A stretch of 64,000 nucleotides of DNA from Methylococcaceae bacterium UBA975 (GCA_002292375.1 DBBV01000012.1:10699-74698), one strand, 5' to 3'. Positions 16,261 through 26,532 are shown, counted from the first letter of the stretch. Notes: generated from the letters alone by a model not told the origin. Numbers and translations are program-made.

Positions 16261-18969
16261 GATTTTACTGATTTATTTCACGCGATTAAAAACGAGGCGA
16301 CGGTTGTTACCGTTAACCAACGTTTAGCGCGACACTTAAGCTCAACGATTGATCAAACCTACCTTGAGCAGGGGGCGACTAGCTGGTTGTCACCGAGCAT
16401 TATGTCGTATGACGCGTGGTTACTGAGCCTATGGCAGCAACGGTTTGATTTAGATACCTCTGATTTAGATTCCGGTGATTCAGATACCAGCACGAACAGC
16501 CAGTCGATCAATAAAACCCTGTTAAACCCTGAACAGGTTTTAACCCTGTGGCAGCAGGTGATTAATGACTCACACGGCAGCGAACTACTCAATGTGGCGG
16601 CGACGGCTAAGGCGGCTAATAAAGCGCATCAGCTTGCTTCGCAATGGGACATTAATCCGGCCTTAGCCAACCCTGATCAGTTAGATTTAGTCGCTTTTAG
16701 TGATTGGCGAGACAGTTATCTAACGCTGCTCAATGCCAACCAATGGATCGACCAACCGGCCTTGTTCGGCTGCCTTTTTGAGCGTTTTGAACAGGGGCTG
16801 ATTGACGGCCCGGCTGAGGTAATTTTAGCGGGTTTTGATGTCTTTACCCCGCAGCAAAAACAACTGTGGCAGTTGTTGCAACAAAAGGGTTGTAGCGTTG
16901 ATTATTATGAGCCTTACGATATTAAATCGACGGTTAAGGTACTGATTGCCACTGATCTGACTGATGAAGACGTCATGATCGCGCAGTGGGCCAGAGAGCA
17001 ATTACAAGCGAACCCTACGGCCAGCATTGGTATTGTGGTGCCTGAATTAGAATCGCGGCGGCAGGGGCTTGAGCGAGCGTTTATGCAAAGCTTTTATCCT
17101 AGTCTGTCGTATGCGGTCGATTTACCGCTTAACAAACCGTATAACGTTTCACTAGGACGCGCCTTATCGCAGTATCCACCGATTCAACAAAGCTTAAGGC
17201 TATTGGACTTTTGCCAACAACGGCCGCCATTAAATGAATTAAGCCAGCTGTTGCGTTCGCCGTACCTGGCGGCGGGTCACGCTGAATGGACTGTGCGTGG
17301 CCGGCTAGAGCTGCGACTACGCAAACGGGATGTGTTACAACTGGGTTTTACAGCCTTACACAATTGGTTAACGCCAGCCGACGGTGACGATAGCCTTTGT
17401 CCGCAGTTATTATTGGCGCTTAATCAGGTGCAATCGGTATTACAAAGCAAACCGAACCGCGCGATTGCTAGCGAATGGGCAATGGTGTTTCGTCGTCTGC
17501 TGAGTGCCTTTGCAGTACAGGGTGATCGAGAGCTTAGTTCGCTTGAATACCAGTTATTTCAGGCTTGGGACAACCTGTTGCGTAGCTTTGCAGCCTTGGA
17601 TCGGGTGAGTGACTTAATGACATTTAATAATGCCTTGGCCTTATTAAAACGGATGAGTCATGAGCGTGTTTTTCAAGCCGAAACGCCGGTTACGCCGATT
17701 CAAATCATGGGTTTAATGGAAGTGGCAGGGCACCGTTTTGATGCCTTATGGGTGTGCGGTTTACATGACAGCTGTTGGCCGCCAGCACCGCAACCGCAAG
17801 CTTTTTTACCAATTATGCAGCAACGTCATCAGGGGCTGGTTCAATCCTCGGCGGATTTGCAGTACAAACTGGCGAAGCAACAAACCATGCAGTGGGCCCG
17901 ATCGGCTGATACGGTGGTGTTTAGTTACGCAACGGCAAACGCCGATAAACCGCTTAAAATAAGCCCCTTAATAGCGACCTATCCCTTGCTTGATCGAGCC
18001 CAGTTGTTAACCCAGTTGCCAATAGACAGCTTGGCGCAACGGGTGGGTTCGCGCGCCTTACTGATGGTAGATGATCAGAAAGGCTCACCATTACCGACTG
18101 CAGGGGTCAGTCGTGGTGGCGTGGGCATTCTTACGGACCAGGCCGCTTGTCCGTTTAAGGCCTTTGCTCACAAGCGTTTGTTAGCCGAGGCCATGCCACA
18201 ACCTGAACCGGGTATAGACGCACGCTTACGCGGTAGTTTGGTACACAGCGCGCTGGAGGCGGTGTGGCAACGCATTAAAACACAGCAGCAACTGCTCGCT
18301 TTAACAACACAGCAACGCAGTGAGCTGGTTGAGGCTGTTGTCGCTGAGATAATGGCTGAGCAAAGCCCGTTTAAACCGATTCTTAGAAGCCAATTGGGAC
18401 GGATGGAAGCGCAACGCATTAGCGCGTTATTAATGGACTGGTTGGTACTTGATAGTGCGCGTGAACCGTTTGAAGTGATGGCTACCGAGTTAAAGCAAAC
18501 CTTAAGTCTGGGCAAATTGCAGATTAATACCAGTATTGATCGCTTAGACAGTTTGGCGGATGGCTCTAGTGCAATCATTGATTATAAAACTGGAACGGCG
18601 GCGTTAAGCAGTTGGTTTGGTGAGCGCCCGAAAGAACCGCAGTTGCCCTTATACGGGGTCTTTGGGCATGAGGGCGTTCATAGCTTAGGGTTTGCTCAAG
18701 TAAAAAAAGGCGCACTTAAATACATTGGCGTGACCGATTGCCACGAACACTTTAGTGCATTAAATACAATCGACAAGGTAAAGGGAAGCCAGGGTGATTG
18801 GGCTGCGCAAATGGCCTATTGGCATGCGGTAATGACAAATTTAGCGAATCAATTTGTCGCCGGTGATGCGCGCGTTGAGCCGACCAGAGAGGCCTGTGAA
18901 TACTGTGATTTAACCAGCCTATGCCGGATTAATGAACAGCAGTTGCTGGAGGTAGACGCAGATGAGTAA
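16258..18969 (+). CDS. AddB-like PD-(D/E)XK nuclease/inactive helicase, probable DNA repair protein
   Basis: A 903-residue protein. Its N-terminus (TVVTVNQRLARHLSSTIDQ) occupies the place of a helicase Walker A motif but lacks the GxGKT signature, so it is probably not an ATPase. The C-terminal RecB-type nuclease domain has the motif AIIDYKTGTA near residue 772, plus a four-cysteine iron-sulfur staple: C631 before the domain and C880, C883, C889 after it (CEYCDLTSLC). This matches AddB and the related proteobacterial family annotated as probable DNA repair protein. The stop overlaps the next gene by 8 bp. The partner is the AddA-like gene downstream, and together they should process double-strand ends. 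Confidence 0.82.
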   Translation: MDFTDLFHAIKNEATVVTVNQRLARHLSSTIDQTYLEQGATSWLSPSIMSYDAWLLSLWQQRFDLDTSDLDSGDSDTSTNSQSINKTLLNPEQVLTLWQQVINDSHGSELLNVAATAKAANKAHQLASQWDINPALANPDQLDLVAFSDWRDSYLTLLNANQWIDQPALFGCLFERFEQGLIDGPAEVILAGFDVFTPQQKQLWQLLQQKGCSVDYYEPYDIKSTVKVLIATDLTDEDVMIAQWAREQLQANPTASIGIVVPELESRRQGLERAFMQSFYPSLSYAVDLPLNKPYNVSLGRALSQYPPIQQSLRLLDFCQQRPPLNELSQLLRSPYLAAGHAEWTVRGRLELRLRKRDVLQLGFTALHNWLTPADGDDSLCPQLLLALNQVQSVLQSKPNRAIASEWAMVFRRLLSAFAVQGDRELSSLEYQLFQAWDNLLRSFAALDRVSDLMTFNNALALLKRMSHERVFQAETPVTPIQIMGLMEVAGHRFDALWVCGLHDSCWPPAPQPQAFLPIMQQRHQGLVQSSADLQYKLAKQQTMQWARSADTVVFSYATANADKPLKISPLIATYPLLDRAQLLTQLPIDSLAQRVGSRALLMVDDQKGSPLPTAGVSRGGVGILTDQAACPFKAFAHKRLLAEAMPQPEPGIDARLRGSLVHSALEAVWQRIKTQQQLLALTTQQRSELVEAVVAEIMAEQSPFKPILRSQLGRMEAQRISALLMDWLVLDSAREPFEVMATELKQTLSLGKLQINTSIDRLDSLADGSSAIIDYKTGTAALSSWFGERPKEPQLPLYGVFGHEGVHSLGFAQVKKGALKYIGVTDCHEHFSALNTIDKVKGSQGDWAAQMAYWHAVMTNLANQFVAGDARVEPTREACEYCDLTSLCRINEQQLLEVDADE

Positions 18970-21900
18970 ACCACTCGATTACCAACAACGCCTGTTGGCG
19001 CTTGATACCCACCAGTCCTTTATCGTGCAAGCGCCTGCTGGTTCCGGTAAAACCAGTCTATTAACACAACGTTTTTTGCGCCTTTTGACTCAGGTTAATA
19101 GCCCGGAAGAGATTTTAGCCATTACCTTTACCGTTAAAGCGGCTGCCGAAATGCACCATCGCATTATGGCCTCCTTAGCAATGGCGCAACAGCCCAGACC
19201 AGACAATGACTATGACGGGCAGCTGTGGGATATTGCCACGCAGGTGCTACAACACGATGCCGATAATGAGTGGCATTTATTACAAAATCCAAGCCGCTTG
19301 CGGGTACAAACGATCGATTCCCTGTGCGCTAGCCTAACCCGTCAGCTACCGGTAACCGCACACTTTGGTTCGCCACCGTCTATTCGCCCCGATGCGAGTG
19401 CGCTATACCAACAAGCGGCAAGGCAGTGTTTAGAGGAGTTAGACGACGAAGGCGAAGTCGCCGAGGCGCTACAGGTTTTACTGCGGCATTTAGATAATCA
19501 TTTATTGCGTGCTGAAACCCTGGTGTCGGGGATGTTAGCCTCACGCGATCAATGGTTGCGGCACTTAATGAGCGAACAAGCCGATGGGTTTAAGCGAGCG
19601 ACGCTTGAAAAGGTGCTGCAATCGTCTATTAAATCCATACTAGAGGCGGTGTCTGGGTCATTAGATGACCTTAAAAAACAGCGTTTAAAAGGCTTGTTAG
19701 ACTTTGCGTCGTCACAAATAAATGACCGTGATAGCTTGATTGCTCAATACGGTAGCGCAATGAATTTTGATACTAGCGATTCATCCGCGCTTGAAAACTG
19801 GCAGATGCTGGCGGATTTTTTATTGACCAAAGGTGGAACATGGCGCAAACAAGCAAACGCTGCACTGGGTTTTCCACCGCCTAGCACAACCAAAGATAAA
19901 AGTGATAGGGCTTTGTTTACGCATCAGAAGCAGTTGTATACAGAGCTGCTAACGGCATTATCTGACGACGATGGCTTATTGGAAGCGCTTAACTGGATCT
20001 ATTGCCTGCCATCGGCACAGTATTCCGAGCAGCAATGGCACTTTATTCAGGCTTTAATGCTGGTGTTGCCGCGCGCCGTTGCACATTTGCGCTTGGTGTT
20101 CCAACAATGCGGTGAGGTGGATTTTTGCGAGGTGTCGATCTCGGCAAGTCGCGCCTTACATGATAATTCTGGGGTAACAGACATAGGTTTAAAGCTGGAC
20201 TATCAGTTGCAACATATTTTGTTGGACGAGTTTCAAGACACCTCGGAAACGCAATTTATGCTATTAAAAGACCTGGTTGCCGGTTGGCAAACCAGCGATG
20301 GGCGCAGTCTTTTTTTAGTCGGCGATCCGATGCAGTCTATTTACCGTTTTCGCCAAGCGGAAGTGGGCTTGTTTTTAAAAACTAAACAACACGGTCTGGG
20401 TGAAGTACGAGATATTCAAGCCTTGGATATTTCGGTTAACTTTAGGTCGCAAGCGGGTCTGGTTAACTGGGTGAACAGTGTTTTTAAACGCATTATGCCG
20501 CAGCAGGATAATGTGTATAGCGGGGCTATTTCTTATAAAGACTCACAGGCGTTTAAAGATGAGCTATTGGAGACAGAGGCGGTTTGTTATTACCCGCATA
20601 CCGATAGGTTAAGTGAGGGCCAGAGCTTATTGGCGTTGATTCAAAGGATTCAACAAGAGCAGCCAAAAGCCAGCATAGGGGTGTTGGTGAGGGGGCGTAA
20701 AAGTCTGTCGCATTTGGTGCTGGCTTTAAATGAAGCCGGTGTTCCCTACCAAGCCAGTGATATCGACCCGTTAAATAAACGGCAAACGGTGGTCGATTTA
20801 ATGTCGCTAACCCAAGCGTATTTACAGGCAGCGGATAGGGTGGCATGGTTGTCGGTGTTACGCGCGCCATGGTGTGGCTTAAGCCTGAGTGATATGCAGC
20901 TATTATTGGATGATAGCCCGCAAGCAACCGTGTGGGATTTATTGCAGCAAGGCGAGCGGCTAGCCCGCTTATCTGCCGATGGGCAACACAGCCTAGCGCA
21001 TTTGATTACCCACATTAAGGTCGCTTTTAACAACCGCGAACGACTCAGTCTGCACGAACTAATACGCGGTTTATGGAGCGACTTATTAGGCCCTGATTGT
21101 TTAAGCAAGCAAACGGACTTAATCGACGCGCAACGTTATTTTGACTGCTTACACGAGTTAGACACGGCGGGTGACGGCTTTGATTTGGACTTACTGCAAC
21201 AGCGGGTTGAAAAACTGTATGCAGCGTCCGACGTAACAGCGCCACAAACGCTGCAAATCATGACCATTCACAAAGCCAAGGGCTTAGAATTTGATCACGT
21301 CATTTTACCGGGCTTAGACAGACGTTCAGCGAATGATGATAAACGTTTATTGGCCTGGCTTGAAAGGCCGTCGGAACAATTGGGCGAGAGTGAGTTATTG
21401 ATTGCACCCGTAAAGCAAAGCGGTGCTGACAACGATGACCCGATAGCCCAATACCTAACTAAAATCGAACAACAAAAATCACTCAATGAAAGCCAGCGCT
21501 TGTTATACGTGGCCGCTACACGTGCTAAAAAACAGCTACACCTCAGCTTCTGTTTAAACGTTGATGACAGCAGCCAAGCGATTAAAACACCGGCGAAAAA
21601 CACCTTATTAGGCTTGCTTTGGCCGTGTATTGAGCCCTACGTTGAAGCGAACGTTAATGTGCCGCAAACGGCTCAAGAACCAACACAGAAAATGCGAACG
21701 TCGTTTATTCAGCGCTTAGACTTAAAGGCATTTAAGCCTGTGCTAGCAACGGATGATTTTAAACAACCGCAAGCGACTTTCTTTAAGCAGCAATCGGCAC
21801 TGATTGAGTTTGATTGGGCCAGCGACGTGGCGGCTTGTGTGGGCACGGTAAGCCATCAATTAATGCAAATACTCGGCGAGCGAGGGGTTGATGATGACCA

Positions 21901-22345
21901 GCAACTGAGCAGCCGCGTAACTGATACGCTTATCAGCCAATTATTGATCGAGGCGCAGTTATTGCCGCAACATTTGGATGAGGCAATGGCACGGGTTAGG
22001 CATATTTTAACGGCGTGCTTGCAAGATAAACGCGGTCGATGGGTTCTTAATAGGCATCACCAAGACAGTGCGTTTGAATTAGCCTTGTCGGGTGTTATTG
22101 ATAATGAACTGGTTCATTGCCGCTTAGACCGAACCTTTGTTGAAGAGGGCGTACGGTGGATTATTGACTATAAAACCAGTCGTCACGATGACGATAATAA
22201 GGAGCAGTTTTTGGACGATGAAATGGCCCGTTATAAAGCTCAATTGGAACGCTATGCACAGCTTATGCAAGGCATCGATTCACGCCCCATTAGGCTGGGG
22301 CTTTATTACCCAGCGTTCGGTGGCTGGCGTAGTTGGGAGGCATGA
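18962..22345 (+). CDS. AddA-like UvrD-family helicase with C-terminal RecB nuclease domain
   Basis: An 1127-residue superfamily 1A helicase. Walker A is APAGSGKT at residues 24-31, followed by ITFTVKAAAEM (motif Ia), LLDEFQDTS (motif II), VGDPMQSIYRFRQAE (motif III), VNFRSQ (IV), TIHKAKGLEFDHV (V) and LLYVAATRAKKQL (VI). A C-terminal nuclease domain carries IIDYKTSR near residue 1063. This is the AddA/RecB exonuclease layout. It overlaps the upstream AddB-like gene and the downstream fusion gene (ATGA), so all three are probably cotranscribed. RecBCD may also exist elsewhere in this genome. Confidence 0.87.
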   Translation: MSKPLDYQQRLLALDTHQSFIVQAPAGSGKTSLLTQRFLRLLTQVNSPEEILAITFTVKAAAEMHHRIMASLAMAQQPRPDNDYDGQLWDIATQVLQHDADNEWHLLQNPSRLRVQTIDSLCASLTRQLPVTAHFGSPPSIRPDASALYQQAARQCLEELDDEGEVAEALQVLLRHLDNHLLRAETLVSGMLASRDQWLRHLMSEQADGFKRATLEKVLQSSIKSILEAVSGSLDDLKKQRLKGLLDFASSQINDRDSLIAQYGSAMNFDTSDSSALENWQMLADFLLTKGGTWRKQANAALGFPPPSTTKDKSDRALFTHQKQLYTELLTALSDDDGLLEALNWIYCLPSAQYSEQQWHFIQALMLVLPRAVAHLRLVFQQCGEVDFCEVSISASRALHDNSGVTDIGLKLDYQLQHILLDEFQDTSETQFMLLKDLVAGWQTSDGRSLFLVGDPMQSIYRFRQAEVGLFLKTKQHGLGEVRDIQALDISVNFRSQAGLVNWVNSVFKRIMPQQDNVYSGAISYKDSQAFKDELLETEAVCYYPHTDRLSEGQSLLALIQRIQQEQPKASIGVLVRGRKSLSHLVLALNEAGVPYQASDIDPLNKRQTVVDLMSLTQAYLQAADRVAWLSVLRAPWCGLSLSDMQLLLDDSPQATVWDLLQQGERLARLSADGQHSLAHLITHIKVAFNNRERLSLHELIRGLWSDLLGPDCLSKQTDLIDAQRYFDCLHELDTAGDGFDLDLLQQRVEKLYAASDVTAPQTLQIMTIHKAKGLEFDHVILPGLDRRSANDDKRLLAWLERPSEQLGESELLIAPVKQSGADNDDPIAQYLTKIEQQKSLNESQRLLYVAATRAKKQLHLSFCLNVDDSSQAIKTPAKNTLLGLLWPCIEPYVEANVNVPQTAQEPTQKMRTSFIQRLDLKAFKPVLATDDFKQPQATFFKQQSALIEFDWASDVAACVGTVSHQLMQILGERGVDDDQQLSSRVTDTLISQLLIEAQLLPQHLDEAMARVRHILTACLQDKRGRWVLNRHHQDSAFELALSGVIDNELVHCRLDRTFVEEGVRWIIDYKTSRHDDDNKEQFLDDEMARYKAQLERYAQLMQGIDSRPIRLGLYYPAFGGWRSWEA

Positions 22346-24486
22346 AGGCGATGCGCTCTAAATGGCTGCTTGTTGTTTTGCTGGTAGTGGCGCTGACTAC
22401 GTTTTATGCGCTGGGGTTTGAGCAGTACTTTGATTTAGGTTTTCTAAAAGAGCAGCACGCGGACTTTATTGCCTATTATGAGGCGAATCCGTGGCAAACC
22501 TGCGCCTGGTTTTTCCTTATTTATATCCTTTCAACCGCTATTTCAATTCCCGGCGCGAGTGTGTTAACCCTAGCCGGTGGTGCAGTATTTGGCTTTGTCT
22601 GGGGCGTGTTATTGGTATCGTTTGCTTCGACCATCGGGGCGAGTCTGGCCTTTTTGTTGTCGCGTTACGTGTTGAAAGACATTGTGCAAGAAAAGTTTTC
22701 GGAAAAATTGGTCGACATCAACGCAGGGATTGAAAAAGAAGGGGCTTTTTACCTCTTTACCCTTCGCTTGATCGTGATCTTTCCATTTTGGTTGATTAAC
22801 CTGTTAATGGGTATAACAGCGATAAAGTTGCGAACCTATTTTTGGGTCAGCCAGTTGGGGATGTTTCCAGCGACGTTGTTATTCGTTAATGCGGGGACGC
22901 AACTGGCGAAAGTGGAACAGGTGTCTGATATTTTATCTCCAGCGATTGCTGTGTCGTTTGCCTTACTCGGTCTGTTCCCGCTGATTGCAAAATCAATACC
23001 TGCTGTGATCCGACGGTATAAGGTACTGACCGCCTACCAAAAACCGAACAGGTTTGATTACAACCTGATTGTAATCGGTGGCGGTTCGGCGGGTTTGGTC
23101 AGTTCGTATATTGCTGCGGCCGTTAAAGCGAAAGTGCTGTTGATCGAAAAAGATAAGATGGGTGGTGATTGTCTGAATACCGGCTGTGTGCCCTCAAAGT
23201 CACTGATTAAATCATCTCGCTTTTTAGCCAATTTAACTCAGAGCAAACGCTACGGTGTTAAAAGCGCCACCGCAGAATTTGAGTTTGGTGAGGTCATGCA
23301 GCGCGTGTCGTCGGTGATCAAACAAATCGAGCCGCACGATTCGGTAGCGCGTTATACCGAGCTTGGTGTTGAGTGCATTGAAGGCGCTGCTCGTGTGATA
23401 TCCCCGTGGGAAGTTGTGGTTGGCGATAAAACGTTCAGTGCGCAACGCATTATTCTTGCAACAGGTGCTACACCGCGTGTGCCCAACATTCAAGGCTTAG
23501 ATCAGGTGACGTTTTATACCTCCGATACGATTTGGTCGTTACGCGAACGCCCAGAACGTTTGCTGGTGGTCGGTGGTGGTCCGATTGGTTGTGAACTTGG
23601 CCAAAGTTTTAGTCGGCTGGGTTGTCAGGTGGTGATTGTCGATATCGCTGAGCGACTTATGTTGCCAGAAGACGATGAGGCAGCCGGTTTATTAATGAGC
23701 CAACTGGAAGGCGAAGGCGTTGAATTAATGTTGCAGTGTTCAGTGGCGTCATTCAGCGTCGAGAATGATCAAACGTTTGCTACAATCAAAACGCAACACG
23801 GTAAGAGTAAAAAACTGGCTTTTGACGCGGTTGTTTTTTCTATCGGTCGTCAGCCCAACACAGCGGGGATGGGCTTGGAGGAACTTGGTGTACAAACGAC
23901 GCGTTCGGGTACGATTGAAGTAGATAAGTACATGCGAACCCGTGTACCGACGATTTACGCCTGTGGCGACGTGGCAGGCCCGTATCAATTTACCCATACC
24001 GCAGCGCATTATGCGTGGTATAGCGCCGTCAACAGCTTGTTTGGCGATCTGTGGCGTTTTAAAGCGGACCACCGAGTGATTCCGCGAGTGACGTTTACCG
24101 AACCGGAAATAGCCAGTGTGGGACATAACGAGCAATCGGCTAAAGCCGCGGGCTTGGTCACGGAAACGACACTGTTCAAAATGAATGAATTAGACAGGGC
24201 GATTATTGATGGTAAAACAGACGGGTTTATCAAGGTCTTAACGCCGCCCGGTAAGGATAGGATTATAGGGGTAACTATTGTCGGTGAACACGCGGGAGAA
24301 CTGCTGCCTGAGTTTGTGCTGGCGATGAAGTATAAATTAGGCCTGAATAAGCTATTAGGCACCATTCACGCTTACCCAACGTGGGCAGAAGCCAATAAAT
24401 ATGCCGCCGGTGTCTGGAAAAAAAACCATAAGCCTGCGCTGTTGTTAAGGCTGCTACAGCGATACCATCAGGCAAAAAGGGGATAA
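22342..24486 (+). CDS. TVP38/TMEM64 membrane domain fused to pyridine nucleotide-disulfide oxidoreductase
   Basis: A protein of about 714 residues with two modules. Residues 1-235 form a polytopic TVP38/SNARE-associated (DedA-like) membrane domain with SIPGASVLTLAGGAVFG. Residues 240-714 form a FAD/NAD(P) disulfide reductase of the mercuric-reductase type: FAD motif VIGGGSAGL, redox pair GGDCLNTGCVPSKS, NAD motif VVGGGPIGCELGQ, FAD motif YACGDVAG and the C-terminal HAYPTWAE. No heavy-metal-binding N-terminal domain is present. ATG at 22342 overlaps the previous TGA, but the GGGAGG at 22335-22340 suits the ATG at 22351 better. It stands directly before arsS; a link to arsenic redox is inferred. 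Confidence 0.85.
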   Translation: MKAMRSKWLLVVLLVVALTTFYALGFEQYFDLGFLKEQHADFIAYYEANPWQTCAWFFLIYILSTAISIPGASVLTLAGGAVFGFVWGVLLVSFASTIGASLAFLLSRYVLKDIVQEKFSEKLVDINAGIEKEGAFYLFTLRLIVIFPFWLINLLMGITAIKLRTYFWVSQLGMFPATLLFVNAGTQLAKVEQVSDILSPAIAVSFALLGLFPLIAKSIPAVIRRYKVLTAYQKPNRFDYNLIVIGGGSAGLVSSYIAAAVKAKVLLIEKDKMGGDCLNTGCVPSKSLIKSSRFLANLTQSKRYGVKSATAEFEFGEVMQRVSSVIKQIEPHDSVARYTELGVECIEGAARVISPWEVVVGDKTFSAQRIILATGATPRVPNIQGLDQVTFYTSDTIWSLRERPERLLVVGGGPIGCELGQSFSRLGCQVVIVDIAERLMLPEDDEAAGLLMSQLEGEGVELMLQCSVASFSVENDQTFATIKTQHGKSKKLAFDAVVFSIGRQPNTAGMGLEELGVQTTRSGTIEVDKYMRTRVPTIYACGDVAGPYQFTHTAAHYAWYSAVNSLFGDLWRFKADHRVIPRVTFTEPEIASVGHNEQSAKAAGLVTETTLFKMNELDRAIIDGKTDGFIKVLTPPGKDRIIGVTIVGEHAGELLPEFVLAMKYKLGLNKLLGTIHAYPTWAEANKYAAGVWKKNHKPALLLRLLQRYHQAKRG

Positions 24487-24487
24487 G

Positions 24488-25438
24488 ATGCATCCGACGC
24501 TGGAAAAATTAAAACAGACCGACTTCCCTAAAATTCGTCGGCAGGCGCTAGAGACCGTACAGGTCAATTTAGGCTATTTGTGTAATCTGTCGTGCTTGCA
24601 TTGTCACGTTAATGCTGGGCCGACACGAAAAGAGCTGATGGATAAGAAAACGATTGATTGCTTACTGGCGTTTATTGACCAACAAGCCATTAAAACGCTG
24701 GATTTAACCGGCGGCGCGCCCGAGATGAATCCGCATTTTGAGTACCTCGTGTCGCAAGCTAGACAGCGTGGCATGACTGTTATTGACCGATGTAATCTAA
24801 CCATTCTTGAAGAACCAGGGTATGAACATTTAATCGATTTTTTAGCCACTAATCAGGTGCAAATCGTCGCCTCCTTGCCGTGTTATTCCAGCGATAATGT
24901 CGATGCACAACGCGGTAATGGGGTGTTTGAAAAGAGCATTTCGGCCTTACAAAAACTGAATGCAGTCGGTTACGGTGAACAGTTGGAGCTACATTTGGTG
25001 TACAACCCGCAAGGCGCACAATTGCCGCCAGCTCAACAGGCATTGGAAGTGGAGTATAAACAACATTTAGCGGAACAATACGGCGTGCAATTTAACCGTT
25101 TATTGACGATTACCAATATGCCGATTAAACGCTTTGGCAGTACCCTTGTATCGAAAGGCACATTTGATAAGTATATGGATTTATTAAAAGCCAACTATCA
25201 GCCGCAAAACCTCGATCAGGTGATGTGTAAAAGCTTGTTGAGTGTGGACTGGCAAGGCTATGTATACGATTGTGATTTTAACCAAATGTTGGGTCTTCCG
25301 GCCGGTATTTTCAACAATAAAAAACATATTTCAGACTGTTTGGGTGTGGATTTTAAACAAGGCCCAATAACCATTGCCGATCATTGTTATGGCTGTACTG
25401 CGGGCGCAGGGTCAAGCTGTGGCGGTTCGTTAAGTTAA
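24488..25438 (+). CDS. arsS: ArsS-type radical SAM/Cys-rich protein of arsenosugar synthesis
   Basis: A 316-residue radical SAM enzyme. The iron-sulfur motif is C-x3-C-x2-C in LCNLSCLHCHVNAGPTRKE, with TGGAPEMNP downstream for SAM binding. The C-terminal cysteine-rich part ends CYGCTAGAGSSCGGSLS, which marks the ArsS subfamily (TIGR04167-type). ArsS attaches the 5'-deoxyadenosyl group to methylated arsenic, an early step in making arsenosugars. It begins 1 bp after the reductase fusion and is followed by an ArsM-like methyltransferase and a glycosyltransferase, the expected partners. Confidence 0.92.
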   Translation: MHPTLEKLKQTDFPKIRRQALETVQVNLGYLCNLSCLHCHVNAGPTRKELMDKKTIDCLLAFIDQQAIKTLDLTGGAPEMNPHFEYLVSQARQRGMTVIDRCNLTILEEPGYEHLIDFLATNQVQIVASLPCYSSDNVDAQRGNGVFEKSISALQKLNAVGYGEQLELHLVYNPQGAQLPPAQQALEVEYKQHLAEQYGVQFNRLLTITNMPIKRFGSTLVSKGTFDKYMDLLKANYQPQNLDQVMCKSLLSVDWQGYVYDCDFNQMLGLPAGIFNNKKHISDCLGVDFKQGPITIADHCYGCTAGAGSSCGGSLS

Positions 25439-25465
25439 TGTAGTGTAGTGTAAAGAGGAAATAAC

Positions 25466-26509
25466 ATGGATATGAAAAACAGCGTGGTAGAGCGCTATAC
25501 CGAAGGCGCCGAAAGCGTGCAAACCGCCTTGTGTTGCCCGGTTGATTATGACGCCACACTATTGGCCTTATTGCCGACAGAAGTGATAGAAAAAGACTAC
25601 GGTTGCGGCGACCCATCGCGTTATGTGCAAGCGGGTGATGTGGTGTTGGATTTGGGTTCAGGCTCCGGAAAAATTTGCTATATGGCGGCGCAATTAGTGG
25701 GTGACTCGGGCCGGGTTATTGGCGTGGATATGAACGATGAGATGCTCGCCTTAGCAAGAAAATACCAAGCGGAGATGGCGCAAAAACTTGGCGGCGATAA
25801 GGTGAGTTTTGTCAAAGGGCAGATTCAAGATTTAAAAACGCACCTTGATCAACCGAATGACGAACAGCCGATGATCGCTGATAACTCGGTGGATGTAGTG
25901 CTGTCTAATTGTGTGCTAAATCTTGTGAATGATAGCGATAAAAAACAATTGGTCGAAGAAATTTTTCGTGTCGTTAAACCGGGTGGGCGTATCGCTATTT
26001 CTGACATCGTGGCGGACGAAACGATTCCAGCCCATTTAAAAGCCGACCCCGAGCTTTGGTCGGGTTGTATTTCAGGTTCGTTCCTTGAAGACGAGTTTTT
26101 AGACAGCTTTAAACAAGCGGGTTTTTTAGCGGTTAAATACGATAAATGGGACGCAAAACCTTGGCAGGTAGTTGAAGGTATTGAGTTTCGTTCAGTGACA
26201 CTTACTGCAGTTAAGGGGCAATCAGAACCTTGTATCGACAAGGGTCACGCGGTGATTTACAAAGGCCCTTACGCAGAAATCAGCGATGATGAGGGCCATG
26301 TTTATTACCGTGGCAAACGGATGGCGGTGTGTGAGCGCAGTTACAACTTTATAATTAATGGTCCTTATGCGGATGACTTTATTGCTATTACTCCGGCCAA
26401 GTTATCGGACGGGCAGGCTTGGTGCGCACCGTCAGGCACGATTCGTCCTGCAAGTGAAACCAAGGGCTCGCAACACAGTCAGGCGAATACAGGCGGTTCA
26501 TGTTGTTGA
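25466..26509 (+). CDS. arsM: ArsM-like arsenite methyltransferase of arsenosugar synthesis
   Basis: A 347-residue methyltransferase. The SAM-binding glycine loop is VLDLGSGSGKICYMAAQ. Candidate arsenic-binding cysteines appear in TALCCPVDYD, DYGCGDPSRYV, LSNCVLNLV and LWSGCISG, and the protein ends in GGSCC. A C-terminal extension beyond the Rossmann domain (from about residue 250) is a family feature of the arsenosugar-associated form. It would methylate As(III) to supply ArsS. An AGAGGAAA site precedes the ATG by 6 bases. It lies 27 bp after arsS and 23 bp before the glycosyltransferase. Confidence 0.9.
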   Translation: MDMKNSVVERYTEGAESVQTALCCPVDYDATLLALLPTEVIEKDYGCGDPSRYVQAGDVVLDLGSGSGKICYMAAQLVGDSGRVIGVDMNDEMLALARKYQAEMAQKLGGDKVSFVKGQIQDLKTHLDQPNDEQPMIADNSVDVVLSNCVLNLVNDSDKKQLVEEIFRVVKPGGRIAISDIVADETIPAHLKADPELWSGCISGSFLEDEFLDSFKQAGFLAVKYDKWDAKPWQVVEGIEFRSVTLTAVKGQSEPCIDKGHAVIYKGPYAEISDDEGHVYYRGKRMAVCERSYNFIINGPYADDFIAITPAKLSDGQAWCAPSGTIRPASETKGSQHSQANTGGSCC

Positions 26510-26532
26510 GTTAATCTAGGCCTGTAGTCTCT

